Below the pieces are notes generated by a model that was not told the DNA's origin, did no database searches, and was given only the letters and a program-made list of their open reading frames with translations. A stretch of DNA of 32,001 nucleotides from Rhodoferax sp. (GTDB lineage Bacteria > Pseudomonadota > Gammaproteobacteria > Burkholderiales > Burkholderiaceae_C). Location: positions 1 through 32,001 of the forward strand of contig JAMFRW010000571.1 in NCBI GenBank assembly GCA_026224975.1, written 5' to 3'. This document shows, in pieces, positions 1 to 10,050 of the stretch (position 1 is the stretch's first letter; each line of letters opens with the position of its first letter). The position numbers and the translations under genes are program-made.

Positions 1-37
1 ATAGACTATCTCAATCGCTGAATCAGGAGGACATAGA

Positions 38-166
38 ATGGATCGCGACGACACGGGTCCCGGATAGCCCGCGAACAGCCACTTGGTGACCGGACTGGTG
101 TTCATCGGCATGGTTGTCGCCGTGGTCGGCAGCCTGGTCGGATGGTGTGCAGCAGCTTGGGCGTGA
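38..166 (+). pseudogene. Possible N-terminal fragment of a membrane protein (MFS-like), interrupted
   Basis: A clear Shine-Dalgarno (AGGAGG, 25-30) precedes an ATG at 38. The frame reads nine residues, hits an in-frame TAG at 65-67, then continues in the same frame with a hydrophobic stretch ([18 protein letters not shown], about 83-136) that resembles the first membrane helix of some MFS exporters. After about base 140 the DNA is the reverse complement of the response regulator gene and the frame ends at TGA 164-166. The simplest reading is the start of a gene cut off by a rearrangement or an assembly join, with a nonsense codon or sequencing error near its start. The family assignment rests on one helix and is weak. 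Confidence 0.25.
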
Positions 167-776
167 AGGCCGCGTCGATCTTCGCGCGCAGGCGCTTGAT
201 CGCGACCTCGACCACGTTGGTGTTGCTGTCGAAGTTCATGTCCCAGACCAGCTCGGCGATGGCCGTCTTGGAGAGGATCTCGCCCTGCCGCCGCGCCAGC
301 ACCGCGAGCAGCGAGAACTCCTTGGCGGTGAGGTCGATGCGCGTCGCGCCGCGCCAGGCCTTGCGTGCGATCAGGTCGATCTGCAGGTTGGAGAGCCTGA
401 TCTGCGTCGGCTCCTGCGTGCGGCCGCGGCGCGTGAGTGCTTGCAAACGCGCCAGCAGTTCGAGGAAGGAAAACGGCTTGACGAGGTAATCGTCGGCCCC
501 GTCGTGCAGGCCCTTGATGCGGTCCTCGACGCGGTCGCGTGCAGTCAGCATCAGCACAGGCGTCTGCTTGACCTCACGCAGCGCACGCAGCACCGAAAAG
601 CCATCGCGGCCCGGCAGCATCACATCGAGCACGATCACGTCGTAGTCGTGCTGCAGCGCCAGATGCTGGCCATCGATGCCGTCGTTCGCCACATCGACGG
701 CGCAGCCCTGCTCCGTCAAACCCTTGTGCAGGTACTCGGCGGTCTTCACTTCGTCTTCGACGATCAGGACTTTCAT
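102..776 (-). CDS. OmpR/CusR-type response regulator with altered C-terminus
   Basis: This is a two-component DNA-binding response regulator, probably controlling the efflux operon upstream of it. The start is the ATG at 776, which gives the standard N-terminus MKVLIVEDE; the frame is open further upstream but without family similarity. The receiver domain (residues 1-115) has the acidic pocket at E7/D8, phospho-acceptor D51, T78 and K100. A winged-helix domain follows (about 125-212). Homology holds to LLHTIR, where relatives continue with GMGYVL, the last beta-hairpin of the winged helix. Here the frame instead reads [11 protein letters not shown] and stops, because the DNA switches to unrelated sequence near base 140. 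The gene is 47 nt downstream of the RND permease gene. The partner sensor kinase that normally follows is absent. DNA binding is probably impaired. Confidence 0.85.
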   Translation of the reverse strand: MKVLIVEDEVKTAEYLHKGLTEQGCAVDVANDGIDGQHLALQHDYDVIVLDVMLPGRDGFSVLRALREVKQTPVLMLTARDRVEDRIKGLHDGADDYLVKPFSFLELLARLQALTRRGRTQEPTQIRLSNLQIDLIARKAWRGATRIDLTAKEFSLLAVLARRQGEILSKTAIAELVWDMNFDSNTNVVEVAIKRLRAKIDAAFTPKLLHTIRPGCRPRRQPCR

Positions 777-823
777 GGGCACCACGTTGTGTTGCTCGAC
801 GCTTGATTTCGGTGCGGCTCTGA

Positions 824-3800
824 TCAATGCGCTTCTGCCGGCGCAGGCGGTTCGCCTTCACCCTGCTTCGCCGCCTTGGCTGACTTGCGCGCCGCCTTCT
901 TTTTCTCGTACCAGTAGTGTGCCCGGTCGAGGTAGAGGTAGACCACCGGCGTGGTGAAGAGCGTGAGCATCTGCGACAGGATCAGCCCGCCCACCATCGC
1001 ATAACCCAGCGGCCGGCGCAGCTCGGAGCCCGAGCCGTGGCCCAGCATCAGCGGCAGGCCGCTGAGCAGCGCGCACATCGTTGTCATCATGATCGGGCGA
1101 AAGCGCAGCAGGCAGGCCTGGTAGATCGCCTCCTGCGGCGCCATGCCCTTCTCGCGCTCGGCGGTCAGCGCGAAGTCGATCATCATGATGCCGTTCTTCT
1201 TGACGATGCCGATCAAGAGGATGATGCCGATCAGCGCGATCACCGTCAGCTCATAGCCGCCAGCCATCAGGATCAGCAACGCGCCAACGCCCGCCGAAGG
1301 CAAGGTCGAGAGGATCGTCAACGGGTGGATGTAGCTCTCGTAAAGCAAGCCCAGCACGATGTAGACCGCGACCAGCGCCGCCGCGATCAGATAAGGCTGC
1401 GAACTCAGCGAATCCTGGAAGGCCTGCGCCGTGCCCTGGAACGAGCCGCTCAATGCCTGCGGCAGGCCCATCTCGGCCTGCGCCTTGACGATCGCGTCGA
1501 CCGCATCGCCGAGTGCCGCGCCTTGCGCGAGGTTGAACGAGATCGTCACCGCCGGGAACTGGCCCTGATGCGCGATCGAGAGGTAGGCGGTCTTGTTGGT
1601 GTCGAGCTTAACGAAGGTCGAGAGCGGCACCTGCGTGCCCGTGATCGGCGAGGTGAGGTAGAGCTTGCTGAAGAGGGCCGGGTCTTGCTGCAGCTCGGGC
1701 GTCACCTCGAGCACCACGTGGTAGCTGTTGATCTGCGTGTAGTACTGCGCCACCTGGCGCTGGCCGATCGCGTCGTAGATGGTCGCATCGATCAGCGCGG
1801 GCGAAATGCCCATGCTGGATGCACGATCACGGTCTATGGTGAGCGTGGCGGTGGCGGCGGAATTCTGCAGGTCGCTCGCCACATCGCGCAGTTGCGGGAT
1901 CTGCTGGAAGCGCCCCATCAGCTTGGGCACCCACTCGGTCAGTTCGTCGAGGTTCACATCGGTCAGCGTGTACTGGTACTGCGTGCGTGAGGATCGGCCG
2001 CCGACGCGGATGTCCTGCCCCGCCTGCAGGAAGAGGTTCGCGCCTTCGACCTTGGCGAGCTTGGGCCGCAGGCGGGCGATGATCTGGTCGGCGGTGGCGG
2101 TACGGCCATCGTCGAGCGCCTTCAGGCTGATGAAGAAGTTGCCGGTGTTGTAGGTGGACGAGCTGCCGTTCATGCCGAAACCGGTCACGTCCGGGTCTTG
2201 CCGGACCACATCGGCCAACTGCAGCATGCGGCGGTTCATGGCGCCGAAAGACGAGTCTTGCGCCGATTCGGCAAAGCCCTGGATGAAGCCGGTGTCCTGC
2301 TGCGGGAAGAAGCCTTTCGGGATGATCACGAACAGGATGCCGGTCAGGATCAGCGTCGCGAAGAACACCATCAGCGTGATGAACTGATGGTCGAGCACGA
2401 AGTGCAGGCCGCGCTTGTAGCCGTTCAGCATCTTGTCGAAGCCGCGCTCGAAGAGCTGGTACATCTTGCCGTGCCGCGTGGCATGCTCGTTCTTGAGAAA
2501 GCGCGAGCAGAGCATCGGCGTGAGGGTCAACGAGATCACGACCGAGACGAAGATGGTCAGCGTCACCGTCACCGCGAACTCGCGGAACAGGCGCCCGACG
2601 ATGCCGCCCATCAGCAGCAGCGGGATGAACACCGCCACCAGCGACACCGAGATCGAGATGATGGTGAACCCGATCTCGGCCGCGCCTTTCAAGGCCGCGT
2701 CCATCGGCGTCATGCCCTCTTCGACATAACGGTAGATGTTCTCCAGCATGACGATCGCATCGTCCACCACGAAGCCGACCGCGATGGTGAGCGCCATCAG
2801 CGAAAGGTTGTCGAGGCTGTAGCCGAACAAATACATCGCACCCGCCGTGCCGCACAGCGCCAGCGGCACGGTGACGCTGGGGATCAGCGTGGCCGGAATG
2901 TTGCGCAGGAAAACAAAGATCACCATCACGACGAGGGCGATGGTCAACGCGAGCGTGAACTCCACATCGCGCACCGAGGCGCGGATGGTCTGCGTGCGGT
3001 CGATGAGCGTGTTGACCTCCACCGTCGGCGGGATCGAGGCCTTGAGCTTGGGAAGCGCGGCCTTGATGCGGTCGACCGTTTCGATCACGTTCGCGCCCGG
3101 CTGCTTGGTGATGGCGAGGATGATGCCGCGGCCGTTCTGAACGTTGCTGTCTTTCGGCGCTCCGGCGCCGGCATACGCCCAGCCGGCGATCTTGGTGTTC
3201 TCGGCCGCATCCACCGCCACGCCGAGGTCACGCACGCGGATCGGCGCGCCGCCCTTGTACGCGAGGATCACGTCGTTCCACGGCGCGGCCTTCAGCAACT
3301 GGTCGTTGGTGTAGACGGTGAAGCTCTGGTCGCGGCCATCGATCGTGCCTTTGGGCTGGTTGACGGTGGCGCTCGCGACGACCGTGCGCACGTCCTCAAG
3401 GCTCATGCCGAGCGCGGCCATCTTGGCCGGGTCGACCTGGATGCGCACAGCGGGCTTCTGCTGCCCACCGAGGTTGACGAGGCCGACACCCGAGATCTGC
3501 GAGATCTGCTGCGCGAGGATGTTGTCGGCGAAGTCGTTGACCTCGATCAGCGGCAGCGTCTTGCTCTGCACCGCGAGCAGCAGGATCGGCGAATCGGCCG
3601 GGTTGATCTTGCGGTAGCTCGGCGGGCTGGGCAGCGTGGTCGGCAGTTGGCCGGTCGAGGCGTTGATGGCCGATTGCACATCGAGCGCGGCCGCGTCGAT
3701 GCCGCGGTCGAGGTCGAACTGCAGCGTGATCTGGGTCGAGCCTAGGCCGCTGATCGAGGTCATCTGCGAGAGGCCTGCGATCAGCGAGAAGTTGCGTTCG

Positions 3801-4000
3801 AGCGGCTGCGCCACGTTCGACGCCATCGTCTCGGGGCTGCCGCCGGGCAGGTTGGCCGAGACCTGGATCGTCGGAAAATCCACCTGCGGCAGCGGCGCCA
3901 CCGGCAGCAGCGGAAACACCGCCACGCCGATCAGCAGGATCGCCAACGCGAGCAGCGTGGTGCCGATCGGCCGCTTGATGAAGGCCGAGGAGACGCTCAC
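824..4000 (-). CDS. RND efflux permease, HAE1 / MdtB-MdtC type
   Basis: Proton-driven inner-membrane pump of a tripartite multidrug exporter. At 1058 aa it is full length for the family. The N-terminus ([17 protein letters not shown]) and the porter signature around [20 protein letters not shown] are typical of MdtB/MdtC/MuxB relatives. Transmembrane segment 4 contains [14 protein letters not shown] near residue 415, where the DD pair is the proton-relay site. This distinguishes it from heavy-metal CzcA/CusA pumps, whose porter regions differ. The start is GTG at 4000, and its last bases overlap the adaptor's TGA (GTGA, 4 nt), indicating translational coupling. It is the third gene of an outer-membrane factor, adaptor, permease, regulator operon. 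There is only one permease, so it probably forms a homotrimer rather than the MdtBC heterotrimer. The substrate cannot be read from sequence. Confidence 0.95.
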   Translation of the reverse strand: MSVSSAFIKRPIGTTLLALAILLIGVAVFPLLPVAPLPQVDFPTIQVSANLPGGSPETMASNVAQPLERNFSLIAGLSQMTSISGLGSTQITLQFDLDRGIDAAALDVQSAINASTGQLPTTLPSPPSYRKINPADSPILLLAVQSKTLPLIEVNDFADNILAQQISQISGVGLVNLGGQQKPAVRIQVDPAKMAALGMSLEDVRTVVASATVNQPKGTIDGRDQSFTVYTNDQLLKAAPWNDVILAYKGGAPIRVRDLGVAVDAAENTKIAGWAYAGAGAPKDSNVQNGRGIILAITKQPGANVIETVDRIKAALPKLKASIPPTVEVNTLIDRTQTIRASVRDVEFTLALTIALVVMVIFVFLRNIPATLIPSVTVPLALCGTAGAMYLFGYSLDNLSLMALTIAVGFVVDDAIVMLENIYRYVEEGMTPMDAALKGAAEIGFTIISISVSLVAVFIPLLLMGGIVGRLFREFAVTVTLTIFVSVVISLTLTPMLCSRFLKNEHATRHGKMYQLFERGFDKMLNGYKRGLHFVLDHQFITLMVFFATLILTGILFVIIPKGFFPQQDTGFIQGFAESAQDSSFGAMNRRMLQLADVVRQDPDVTGFGMNGSSSTYNTGNFFISLKALDDGRTATADQIIARLRPKLAKVEGANLFLQAGQDIRVGGRSSRTQYQYTLTDVNLDELTEWVPKLMGRFQQIPQLRDVASDLQNSAATATLTIDRDRASSMGISPALIDATIYDAIGQRQVAQYYTQINSYHVVLEVTPELQQDPALFSKLYLTSPITGTQVPLSTFVKLDTNKTAYLSIAHQGQFPAVTISFNLAQGAALGDAVDAIVKAQAEMGLPQALSGSFQGTAQAFQDSLSSQPYLIAAALVAVYIVLGLLYESYIHPLTILSTLPSAGVGALLILMAGGYELTVIALIGIILLIGIVKKNGIMMIDFALTAEREKGMAPQEAIYQACLLRFRPIMMTTMCALLSGLPLMLGHGSGSELRRPLGYAMVGGLILSQMLTLFTTPVVYLYLDRAHYWYEKKKAARKSAKAAKQGEGEPPAPAEAH

Positions 4001-5244
4001 TTCTGTGCTCCCGCTTCACTCGCGGCGGATGCCGAGGAAGTTGCCGAAGAAGCCCCGTCCGAAGCACCCGCCCGGCCCCGCTTGCCCTGCCCGGGCTCGG
4101 CGATCTTCGAGCCCGGCTTGAGTTTGTACTGACCATCGACGACGACGCGCTGCCCCGCCGCCAGCCCCTTGTCGACGATGGCCGTGCCGTCCTGGATCTG
4201 CGCCACATGGATGGGCTGCGGCTGCACCGTGTTGCCACCGGCCGCGACCACATAGGCATAGGTGCCGTCCTGGCTGCGCTGCACGGCGGCAGCGGGGATG
4301 GTCAGCGCCTCCTGCCGTTGCCCCAGCACCAGGCGCACGTTGACGAACTGCCCCGGCCACAGCGTGTGGCTGGCGTTGGGGAAGCTGCCCTTCAACTGCA
4401 CCGTGCCACTGGCCGTGTCGATCTGGTTGTTGAGCAATACAAGCTTGCCTGTTCCGAGCAGCTCGTCGCCGTTGCGCGGAAAGGCTTGCACGACCAGCGG
4501 CTGGTGGCTTTTGGCCGCGTAGTTCAGGGCGCGGTTGATGTCCTGAAACGCTTCTTCCGGCAAGGTGAAGACGACCGAGATCGGATCGACCTGGTTGATG
4601 ACGACCAGCCCGTTCGCATCCGCCGCATGCACGATGTTGCCCGGGTCCACCAGCCGCGCGCCCACGCGCCCTGCGATGGGAGCCGCGATGGTGGTGAAGC
4701 TGAGCTGCACCTGGGCGTACTTGATCTGCGCATCGTCGGTCTGCACCGCCGCTTCGAGTTGCGCGACCAGCGCTTTTTGGGTGTCGAGCTGCTGGCGCGT
4801 GGCGGCGTCTTCGGCGATCAGTGTGGTGTAGCGCGCCAGGTCGGCACGCGCGTTGGCGAGCGTCGCCTGGTCCTTGGCCTTTTGCGCCTGCACCTGCGCA
4901 AGCTGCGCCTGCAAGGTGCGCGGATCGATGCGCGCCAGCACCTGGCCGGCCTTCACATCCTGCCCTTCGGTGAAGCCGACCTGGTCGAGCTGGCCATCGA
5001 TGCGCGCCTTGACGGTCACCGTGGCCGCGGCCGTCACCGTGCCGATGCCGGCGCGGTAGATCGGCACGTCGCGCTGCAGCACCGGCGCGGTCGTGGCCTG
5101 GACGGGCGCGGTCGATGCAGCCGGTTTGGTTTCTGCAGCTTGCGCCGGGCGGTGCTGGCTCCAGAGTGCCGCGCCGATCGCGATCACGAGGACGGCAGCA
5201 CCGACGAAGGCAAAGCGGCGGCGGTCGAAAGATGGGTTGCTCAT
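3997..5244 (-). CDS. RND efflux periplasmic adaptor (membrane fusion protein, MdtA-like)
   Basis: Adaptor bridging the RND permease and the outer-membrane channel. The start is the ATG at 5244, which overlaps the outer-membrane factor stop as ATGA; the same frame is open far upstream but that part is shadow of the preceding gene. The protein is 415 aa. It has an N-terminal membrane anchor or signal (about residues 10-30), a lipoyl half-motif (ARIDGQLDQVGFTEGQDVKAGQVLARIDP), an alpha-hairpin coiled coil rich in A/Q (about 110-170), the second lipoyl half (APIAGRVGARLVDPGNIV), then beta-barrel and membrane-proximal domains. The Ala/Ser/Gly-rich C-terminal tail (about the last 35 residues) looks disordered. 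It is co-transcribed with its neighbours by 4-nt overlaps on both sides. Confidence 0.93.
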   Translation of the reverse strand: MSNPSFDRRRFAFVGAAVLVIAIGAALWSQHRPAQAAETKPAASTAPVQATTAPVLQRDVPIYRAGIGTVTAAATVTVKARIDGQLDQVGFTEGQDVKAGQVLARIDPRTLQAQLAQVQAQKAKDQATLANARADLARYTTLIAEDAATRQQLDTQKALVAQLEAAVQTDDAQIKYAQVQLSFTTIAAPIAGRVGARLVDPGNIVHAADANGLVVINQVDPISVVFTLPEEAFQDINRALNYAAKSHQPLVVQAFPRNGDELLGTGKLVLLNNQIDTASGTVQLKGSFPNASHTLWPGQFVNVRLVLGQRQEALTIPAAAVQRSQDGTYAYVVAAGGNTVQPQPIHVAQIQDGTAIVDKGLAAGQRVVVDGQYKLKPGSKIAEPGQGKRGRAGASDGASSATSSASAASEAGAQK

Positions 5245-6746
5245 GACGAAGTCTTCTGCGCCGCGCGCGTGGCGATCGGCTCGGGTGGATTGGCGGAAGT
5301 GGCGCTGTTCCAGCCGCCGCCGGTGGCGGTGACGAGGCCGACGCTCGCCGCGAGCCGCCGCCCCTGCAACTGCACCGCCGTGCGCTGGTTGGTGAGCGAG
5401 AGCGTCTGCGCCGTCACCACGCTGAGGTAGCTGGCGGTGCCCGCGCGGTACTGGCTCAGCGCCAGGCGCTCCGCCAGTTGCGAGGCCTCGACCGCCTGGT
5501 CTTGCAGCGTCGATTCCTGCGCCAGCACACGCAGCGTCGCCAGGTTGTCTTCGACCTGCTGAAAGCCGACCAGCACCGTTTGCTTGTACTGCGCCACCGC
5601 GCCGTCGTAGGCGGCAATGGCCTGGTCGGTATGGGCGCGGCGCAAGCCGCCATCGAAGATCGTGCCGGCCAGCGCGGCGCCCAGCGACCACACGCGGCTG
5701 GGGGTGTCGAACAAGCTGCCGAAGCTCGCCGCACCGAAGCCGCCGCTGGCGCTCAACACCAGCGAAGGGAAGTAAGCCGCCTTCGCCACGCCGATGTTGG
5801 CATTGGCGACCGCCATGCGCCGCTCGGCGGCGGCGATGTCGGGCCGGCGCTCCAGCAGTTCGGAAGGCAGGCCGGCGGGGATGGTCGGCAGGGTGATCGG
5901 CGTGCTCTGCATGGAACCCGCGCTCCCCATCGAGACGAGTGGCGCGATCGAGAGCGATGCCGGCGCCTGCCCGGTGAGGATGGCGATGGCGTGTTCGAGT
6001 TGTGCGCGCTGCGCTTCCAGATCGACACCCTGCGCCTGCGCCGTCTTCAACTGGCTCTCGGCCAGCGCCACATCCGAGCGCAACGCCACGCCGGCCTTGT
6101 ACTGGCTTTGGGTGAGTTGCGACGAACGCAGGTAGGCTGCCGTGGTGGCCGCGTAGAGCGCGCGCAACTGGTCGGTGATGCGAAGCTGCAGGTAGTCCTG
6201 CGCGAGCGCCGCCTGGATGCTCAGGCGCGCCGCGGCCAGGTCATCTGCACTCGCCTGTGTGCCGGCATCGCCCGATTCGATGGACCGCCGCACGCTGCCC
6301 CACAAATCCGGCTCCCAGCTGGCCGAGAGACCCACCGAATCGACATTGCCGAGCTTGGAACCCGCGGTGTCGGTGCGCCCCCGCTGCGCACCGGCGCTCG
6401 CGCCGATCGTCGGGAACAGGCCGGAGCGCGCCGCATCCGCGACCCCTTTCGCCTGGCGGTATTGCGCCTCGGCCTGCTGCAGGGTCTGGTTGGCGCGACC
6501 GGCTTGATCGATGAGCGCGGAGAGCGTGGGGTCACCATAGGCGGCCCACCACGGCTGCGAGCTGTCGGCGGATTGCGGCTCGGCGGATTTCCATTGACCG
6601 GACTCGGCGGCATCAGCCTCCTTGTAAGCCGCGGGCACATCGAGTGTCGGCCGAACATAGTCGGGGCCGACAGCGCAGGCGCTGAGCAACGCGGTAACGA
6701 TGGCCGCAGCGGCCAAGGGCGGCACAGCACGAGGGGAGAAAACCAT
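5241..6746 (-). CDS. Outer-membrane efflux lipoprotein, NodT/TolC family
   Basis: Outer-membrane channel of the tripartite pump. I chose the ATG at 6746 because it gives a 501-aa protein with a compact lipoprotein signal: a hydrophobic run followed by lipobox LSAC with Cys24, then AVGPDYVRP, the usual mature N-terminus of NodT-type factors. An in-frame start at 6812 would add a poorly conserved leader. Two OEP repeats are recognisable, including ELLERRPDIAAAERRMAVANANIGVAKAAYFPSL and a C-terminal repeat ending near TATGGGW. It is the first gene of the efflux operon. The 165-nt spacer upstream (6747-6911) must hold the operon promoter, but I see no convincing -35/-10 pair or terminator in it. 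Confidence 0.93.
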   Translation of the reverse strand: MVFSPRAVPPLAAAAIVTALLSACAVGPDYVRPTLDVPAAYKEADAAESGQWKSAEPQSADSSQPWWAAYGDPTLSALIDQAGRANQTLQQAEAQYRQAKGVADAARSGLFPTIGASAGAQRGRTDTAGSKLGNVDSVGLSASWEPDLWGSVRRSIESGDAGTQASADDLAAARLSIQAALAQDYLQLRITDQLRALYAATTAAYLRSSQLTQSQYKAGVALRSDVALAESQLKTAQAQGVDLEAQRAQLEHAIAILTGQAPASLSIAPLVSMGSAGSMQSTPITLPTIPAGLPSELLERRPDIAAAERRMAVANANIGVAKAAYFPSLVLSASGGFGAASFGSLFDTPSRVWSLGAALAGTIFDGGLRRAHTDQAIAAYDGAVAQYKQTVLVGFQQVEDNLATLRVLAQESTLQDQAVEASQLAERLALSQYRAGTASYLSVVTAQTLSLTNQRTAVQLQGRRLAASVGLVTATGGGWNSATSANPPEPIATRAAQKTSS

Positions 6747-6911
6747 GGGCAAGGCGGTCGAACCCGGAGTGAAAACGAAGGCACGCCGCCCTGCCGACAC
6801 AACGGCACGCACGGCATGGCGATGAGTTCACTCTACGAACCGGCGCGATACCCCAGGCTGTCTCGAAAATGACGGTTTGGACAGTTTCGGGTGGGCTTTT
6901 TGCGCGAGTCC

Positions 6912-7577
6912 TCAGCCCTGCACCACCAGATAAGCCGCCGCCAGTTCGTCGAACAACTGACGATGCAGCCTGAAGGCCCGCACCGCCTCTGCCACCACCG
7001 CAGCCTTCCTGGCTTCGTCCATCACGATCTGCCCCAGCCCCGCACGAAAGGCTAGCTTCAAGGCTGCGGTGTGCGCCGCATCGCCGAAGCCATAGAACGC
7101 CGTGCCTTCGCCTGGCGGGAGCTGCATGCTGTTCGCGACGATGCGTTCGAGTAGCTGGCCGCCGCTCAAGTCGCCGAGGTAGCGCACATAGGCGTGCGCA
7201 AGCAGCAATGCAGGGTCGGACTCGGCAATGTCTTCCAACCGCGCCACATAGGCCTGCGCGGCCGGCTGCAAGTCCACGACATCGCGCCATGAACCATCGC
7301 CATGGATGGCATCCAGATCGGCTTGCAGCAAGGCCGTGCGCGCCAGCCCGGGCAGCAACACCGCCGCGATGGCCGGGTGGTCTGCATGCCGCGCCAGCGC
7401 CGGCTCCAAGGCCGCATAGATCGCATGCAGGTTCCGCAAGAGGCCGACATACGGCTCCCGCGCCATCCGGCCCCTCAACAACTCGCCCATGAACGGGCTG
7501 CGCTCGGCCTCGGTGTGGAGCGTGCGGGTTTCGGTCTTGAGGCGTTCGGCCAGGCTCGTGGTCACACGGCGCTCCAT
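6912..7577 (-). CDS. Biliverdin-producing heme oxygenase
   Basis: Cleaves heme to biliverdin, CO and iron in the cytoplasm. The 221-aa length and the motif AYVRYLGDLSGGQ (residues 129-141, the flexible distal helix) are diagnostic of the HO-1/HmuO family. The likely proximal heme ligand is His21 in TLHTEAE. The ATG at 7577 has little Shine-Dalgarno, whereas the in-frame GTG at 7565 follows GGAG at good spacing and may be the true start. The gene lies 42 nt (or 54 nt) after pufC with no terminator visible, so it could be read from the puf transcript. Possible roles are biliverdin for a bacteriophytochrome that controls photosynthesis genes, heme recycling, or iron supply. No bphP or heme-uptake gene lies in the window to decide. 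Confidence 0.93.
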   Translation of the reverse strand: MERRVTTSLAERLKTETRTLHTEAERSPFMGELLRGRMAREPYVGLLRNLHAIYAALEPALARHADHPAIAAVLLPGLARTALLQADLDAIHGDGSWRDVVDLQPAAQAYVARLEDIAESDPALLLAHAYVRYLGDLSGGQLLERIVANSMQLPPGEGTAFYGFGDAAHTAALKLAFRAGLGQIVMDEARKAAVVAEAVRAFRLHRQLFDELAAAYLVVQG

Positions 7578-7619
7578 GCAGGATGAAGCGTTCGATCATA
7601 AGCAGCGGATCGCTTCGCC

Positions 7620-9041
7620 CTACTTCGTCGCCACCTCCACCCGTCGAGCCTTCGGGTCTTCGCCCGCCACGTTGGCTTCGGCCGACTGCGGCTTGTCGAG
7701 CACCACGCGGTCGGCGGCGATGCCGGCGGCCGTGAGGGCGTCTCGCACGGCGAAGGCGCGTTGCTTGGCGAGTTCCTGGTTCTGCGCCAAGTCACCTGCT
7801 GCGGAGTGGTAGCCGGAGATCGTCGCCTTGGCGGCGGGGTCGGCCTTGAGCGCTTCGATCACCGGCTCGAGCGATTGGGCTGCGTCGCTGGCCAATGTCG
7901 ATGAGCCGACGGCGAACAGCAGCGTCGCGCCCTTGCCCGATGCCGCCACCGGCGCGCCGGTTGCCATCGCCGCGGCTGCATCGGCCACCGCGGCCGACGC
8001 TGCTGCGCCTGGCGACTGCACCGTGATGCGCGTCAGCTCCGGATGGGTGGCCAGCATGCTGGTGCCGTACATGGGCTTGAAGGCGCCCTGGTGGCAGGTG
8101 GCGCAGTTGAGCTTGGGCACGTCACCTGTCGCGCCGAGGCGCGTGGCGGGGAAGGTGCCGGCGAGCGGTTCGAGGAACTGGGTGTTGAGGTCGCGTGCCA
8201 TGCGGATGCCGTACCAGGCGGTCGCGCGCTGCGGCGTGCTGCTGTCCCACGCGGCGAAGGACCGGGTGTTGTGGCAGTAGGTGCAGTTCACGCCGAGCGA
8301 TTCCGACATGTGCGTCATCAGCGAATACGTCCACTCGGTCTGCTTGATCGACTGCCGGTTGCCGGTGGGCAAGGCCGTTGTGCCGACCACGCGGATCTCG
8401 GCCGGTGACTGCTGCAGGAACGGCGTGAACGGGTCGTAGGGCAGCGAGGCCAGGCCGGCGGCGGGCGCGGGCTTGTTCTGCCCGGCGTCGCTGCCGGCGT
8501 AGCTGCCGGCCTGCTTTTGCGGCGCGGCGTTGAACCACACGTTGTTGGGCACCGGCTGGCCGCGGTGGCAGGTGTAGCAGGTGACGCCGGTTTCGGCCAC
8601 GTGCGTTTTCCAGTCGGTGTTGATGTGCTTGGTCATCTGCAGCATGCGCCGCGCGACGACCTTGGTGTAGAGCGTGTCTTCGGCGAAGTTGGTCGTGTGG
8701 CAATAGGTGCAACCTTGTTGCGGCGCGACCCATGCCGTCATCGAGACCATGAGCCGCGTGAACTCGCCGACCCCCAACTCACCCAGTACCTGCACGTTCT
8801 TGAAGACGGTCTTGGAGGCCGGCCCGCCCTCGGGCACCGGTGGCGTATCCACCGGCACGGCATTGGCCGATGCGGCCGCCGCCACGCTGCGCGGGTTATA
8901 GATCTGCTCCATGCCGGTGCCGCGGTAACCGCGCTGCACCGCATCGACCGGCGGCCGCTCGCAGCCGGCCAGCAACGTGACCGCGGCGATTAAACCGGTG
9001 AGACCCAAGGCCCGCCACGAAGCTCTTGCGATGCGCATCAT
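7620..9041 (-). CDS. pufC: Photosynthetic reaction centre tetraheme cytochrome c subunit, with C-terminal OmpA-like domain
   Basis: Periplasmic electron donor that re-reduces the photo-oxidised special pair. The start is the ATG at 9041, overlapping the pufM stop as ATGA, with AAGGAG upstream. The product is 473 aa. A lipoprotein signal ends in LAGC with Cys27, predicting a lipid anchor. Four CXXCH heme sites are visible: CTYCH (111-115), CYTCH (155-159), CTYCH (253-257) and CATCH (313-317). Candidate Met axial ligands lie in LMVSM, RRMLQM and LMTHM. The cytochrome domain ends near residue 340, which is where the family normally stops. A linker rich in Ala (about 343-370) then leads to an OmpA C-terminal-like domain (about 371-473) ending in ARRVEV. 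In that domain the peptidoglycan-binding Asp (GHTD in relatives) is replaced (GYHS, Ser413), although the paired Arg (R428) is kept. Confidence 0.96.
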   Translation of the reverse strand: MMRIARASWRALGLTGLIAAVTLLAGCERPPVDAVQRGYRGTGMEQIYNPRSVAAAASANAVPVDTPPVPEGGPASKTVFKNVQVLGELGVGEFTRLMVSMTAWVAPQQGCTYCHTTNFAEDTLYTKVVARRMLQMTKHINTDWKTHVAETGVTCYTCHRGQPVPNNVWFNAAPQKQAGSYAGSDAGQNKPAPAAGLASLPYDPFTPFLQQSPAEIRVVGTTALPTGNRQSIKQTEWTYSLMTHMSESLGVNCTYCHNTRSFAAWDSSTPQRATAWYGIRMARDLNTQFLEPLAGTFPATRLGATGDVPKLNCATCHQGAFKPMYGTSMLATHPELTRITVQSPGAAASAAVADAAAAMATGAPVAASGKGATLLFAVGSSTLASDAAQSLEPVIEALKADPAAKATISGYHSAAGDLAQNQELAKQRAFAVRDALTAAGIAADRVVLDKPQSAEANVAGEDPKARRVEVATK

Positions 9042-10018
9042 GGCTTGACTCCTTGCAAGGTCGAGGGGTCGATCACCGGGGCAAAAACCGCCGGGTAGAT
9101 CGGCGCCACATGGTGCTTCACGGCCCAGAGATACCAGTTGTCGACCACCGTGCCGGTGAGCAGGATGCCGATGCCGCCGACCAGCGGGCACAGCACCGCG
9201 AACCACCAGGCCCAGCGGTGGATGGATTCCATCGTGGCGTTGAAGCCCATGGTCCAGCGCCAGAACAGGGCCGCGCGTTCGGAGGCTGTGCCGCGGTCCA
9301 CGATCTGCTCGATCTCGCGCTCACCGCCGAAGCGGCTCACCGCCAGGATGGTCGCGCCGTGCATCGCGAAGAGCAGCGTCGCGCCGTAGAGGAACGCGAT
9401 CGAGAGCATGTGGAAGGGGTTGTAGAACAGGTTGCCGTAGCGGATGGAGAACGCCGCCGTCCAGTCCAGGTGCGGGAAGATGCCGAAGGGCACGGCCTCG
9501 CCGAAGCTGCCCATCAGCAGCGGGCGGATGAAGCCCAGCACCAGCATCAGCCAGATCGCCGCGGCAAAGGCCCAGGCCACGTGCGTGCCCATGCCGAGCG
9601 CCCGGGCGCGGCGGTACATGCGGGCCCACCAGAGCAGCACCGAACTCGTCATGAAGAAGCCCGCCATCAGCCACCAGCCGCCCTGGTTGAGCGGCGGGAA
9701 GAGGTGCAGGCCGTTGCCGGGCGGCGGCGGTTCGAGCGCCAGCCACGGCAGTTGCCGCACGAACTGGATCGGGTTCCAGTTGACCGAGGCCAGCATGTTG
9801 AGCCCGATGATCTCGATGCAGATGAACATGCACATGGCCGAGGCCAGGCCAAGCCAACCTAGGTAGATGGGGCCAATCTGCGCATCGCCCAGCTTGCCGA
9901 TCCAGTGCACATGGATGGGCCGGCCTTCGCGCTCCTTGTTGCCACGGGCCAGCGGCACGCCGGGGTAGGCAGGCGCCAGCGCCTGCACGCGGGTGAAGAT
10001 GTTCTGGTACTCAGCCAT
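9038..10018 (-). CDS. pufM: Photosynthetic reaction centre M subunit
   Basis: Integral membrane subunit of the type-II reaction centre, 326 aa with five transmembrane helices. I chose the ATG at 10018 ([12 protein letters not shown], the conserved N-terminus) with AAGGAGA upstream. Counting the initiator Met, the ligands sit at the classical positions plus one: His203 (special-pair bacteriochlorophyll), His220, His267 and Glu235 (non-heme iron), and Trp253 by the primary quinone. The C-terminus is somewhat longer than in Rhodobacter and suits reaction centres that dock a PufC cytochrome. It lies 32 nt after pufL and overlaps pufC by 4 nt. Confidence 0.98.
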   Translation of the reverse strand: MAEYQNIFTRVQALAPAYPGVPLARGNKEREGRPIHVHWIGKLGDAQIGPIYLGWLGLASAMCMFICIEIIGLNMLASVNWNPIQFVRQLPWLALEPPPPGNGLHLFPPLNQGGWWLMAGFFMTSSVLLWWARMYRRARALGMGTHVAWAFAAAIWLMLVLGFIRPLLMGSFGEAVPFGIFPHLDWTAAFSIRYGNLFYNPFHMLSIAFLYGATLLFAMHGATILAVSRFGGEREIEQIVDRGTASERAALFWRWTMGFNATMESIHRWAWWFAVLCPLVGGIGILLTGTVVDNWYLWAVKHHVAPIYPAVFAPVIDPSTLQGVKP

Positions 10019-10050
10019 CAGGGTCTCCTTGGGCTGTGATGTGTGTTCGT

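Noticed and set aside
2198-3745. A 515-codon plus-strand frame opposite the RND permease
   Set aside because: Extremely His/Arg/Asp-rich, no motif; shadow.
6747-6911. Rho-independent terminator after the heme oxygenase gene
   Set aside because: Only a 5-bp CTGTC/GACAG pairing with a long loop; A/T runs lack an adjacent stable stem.
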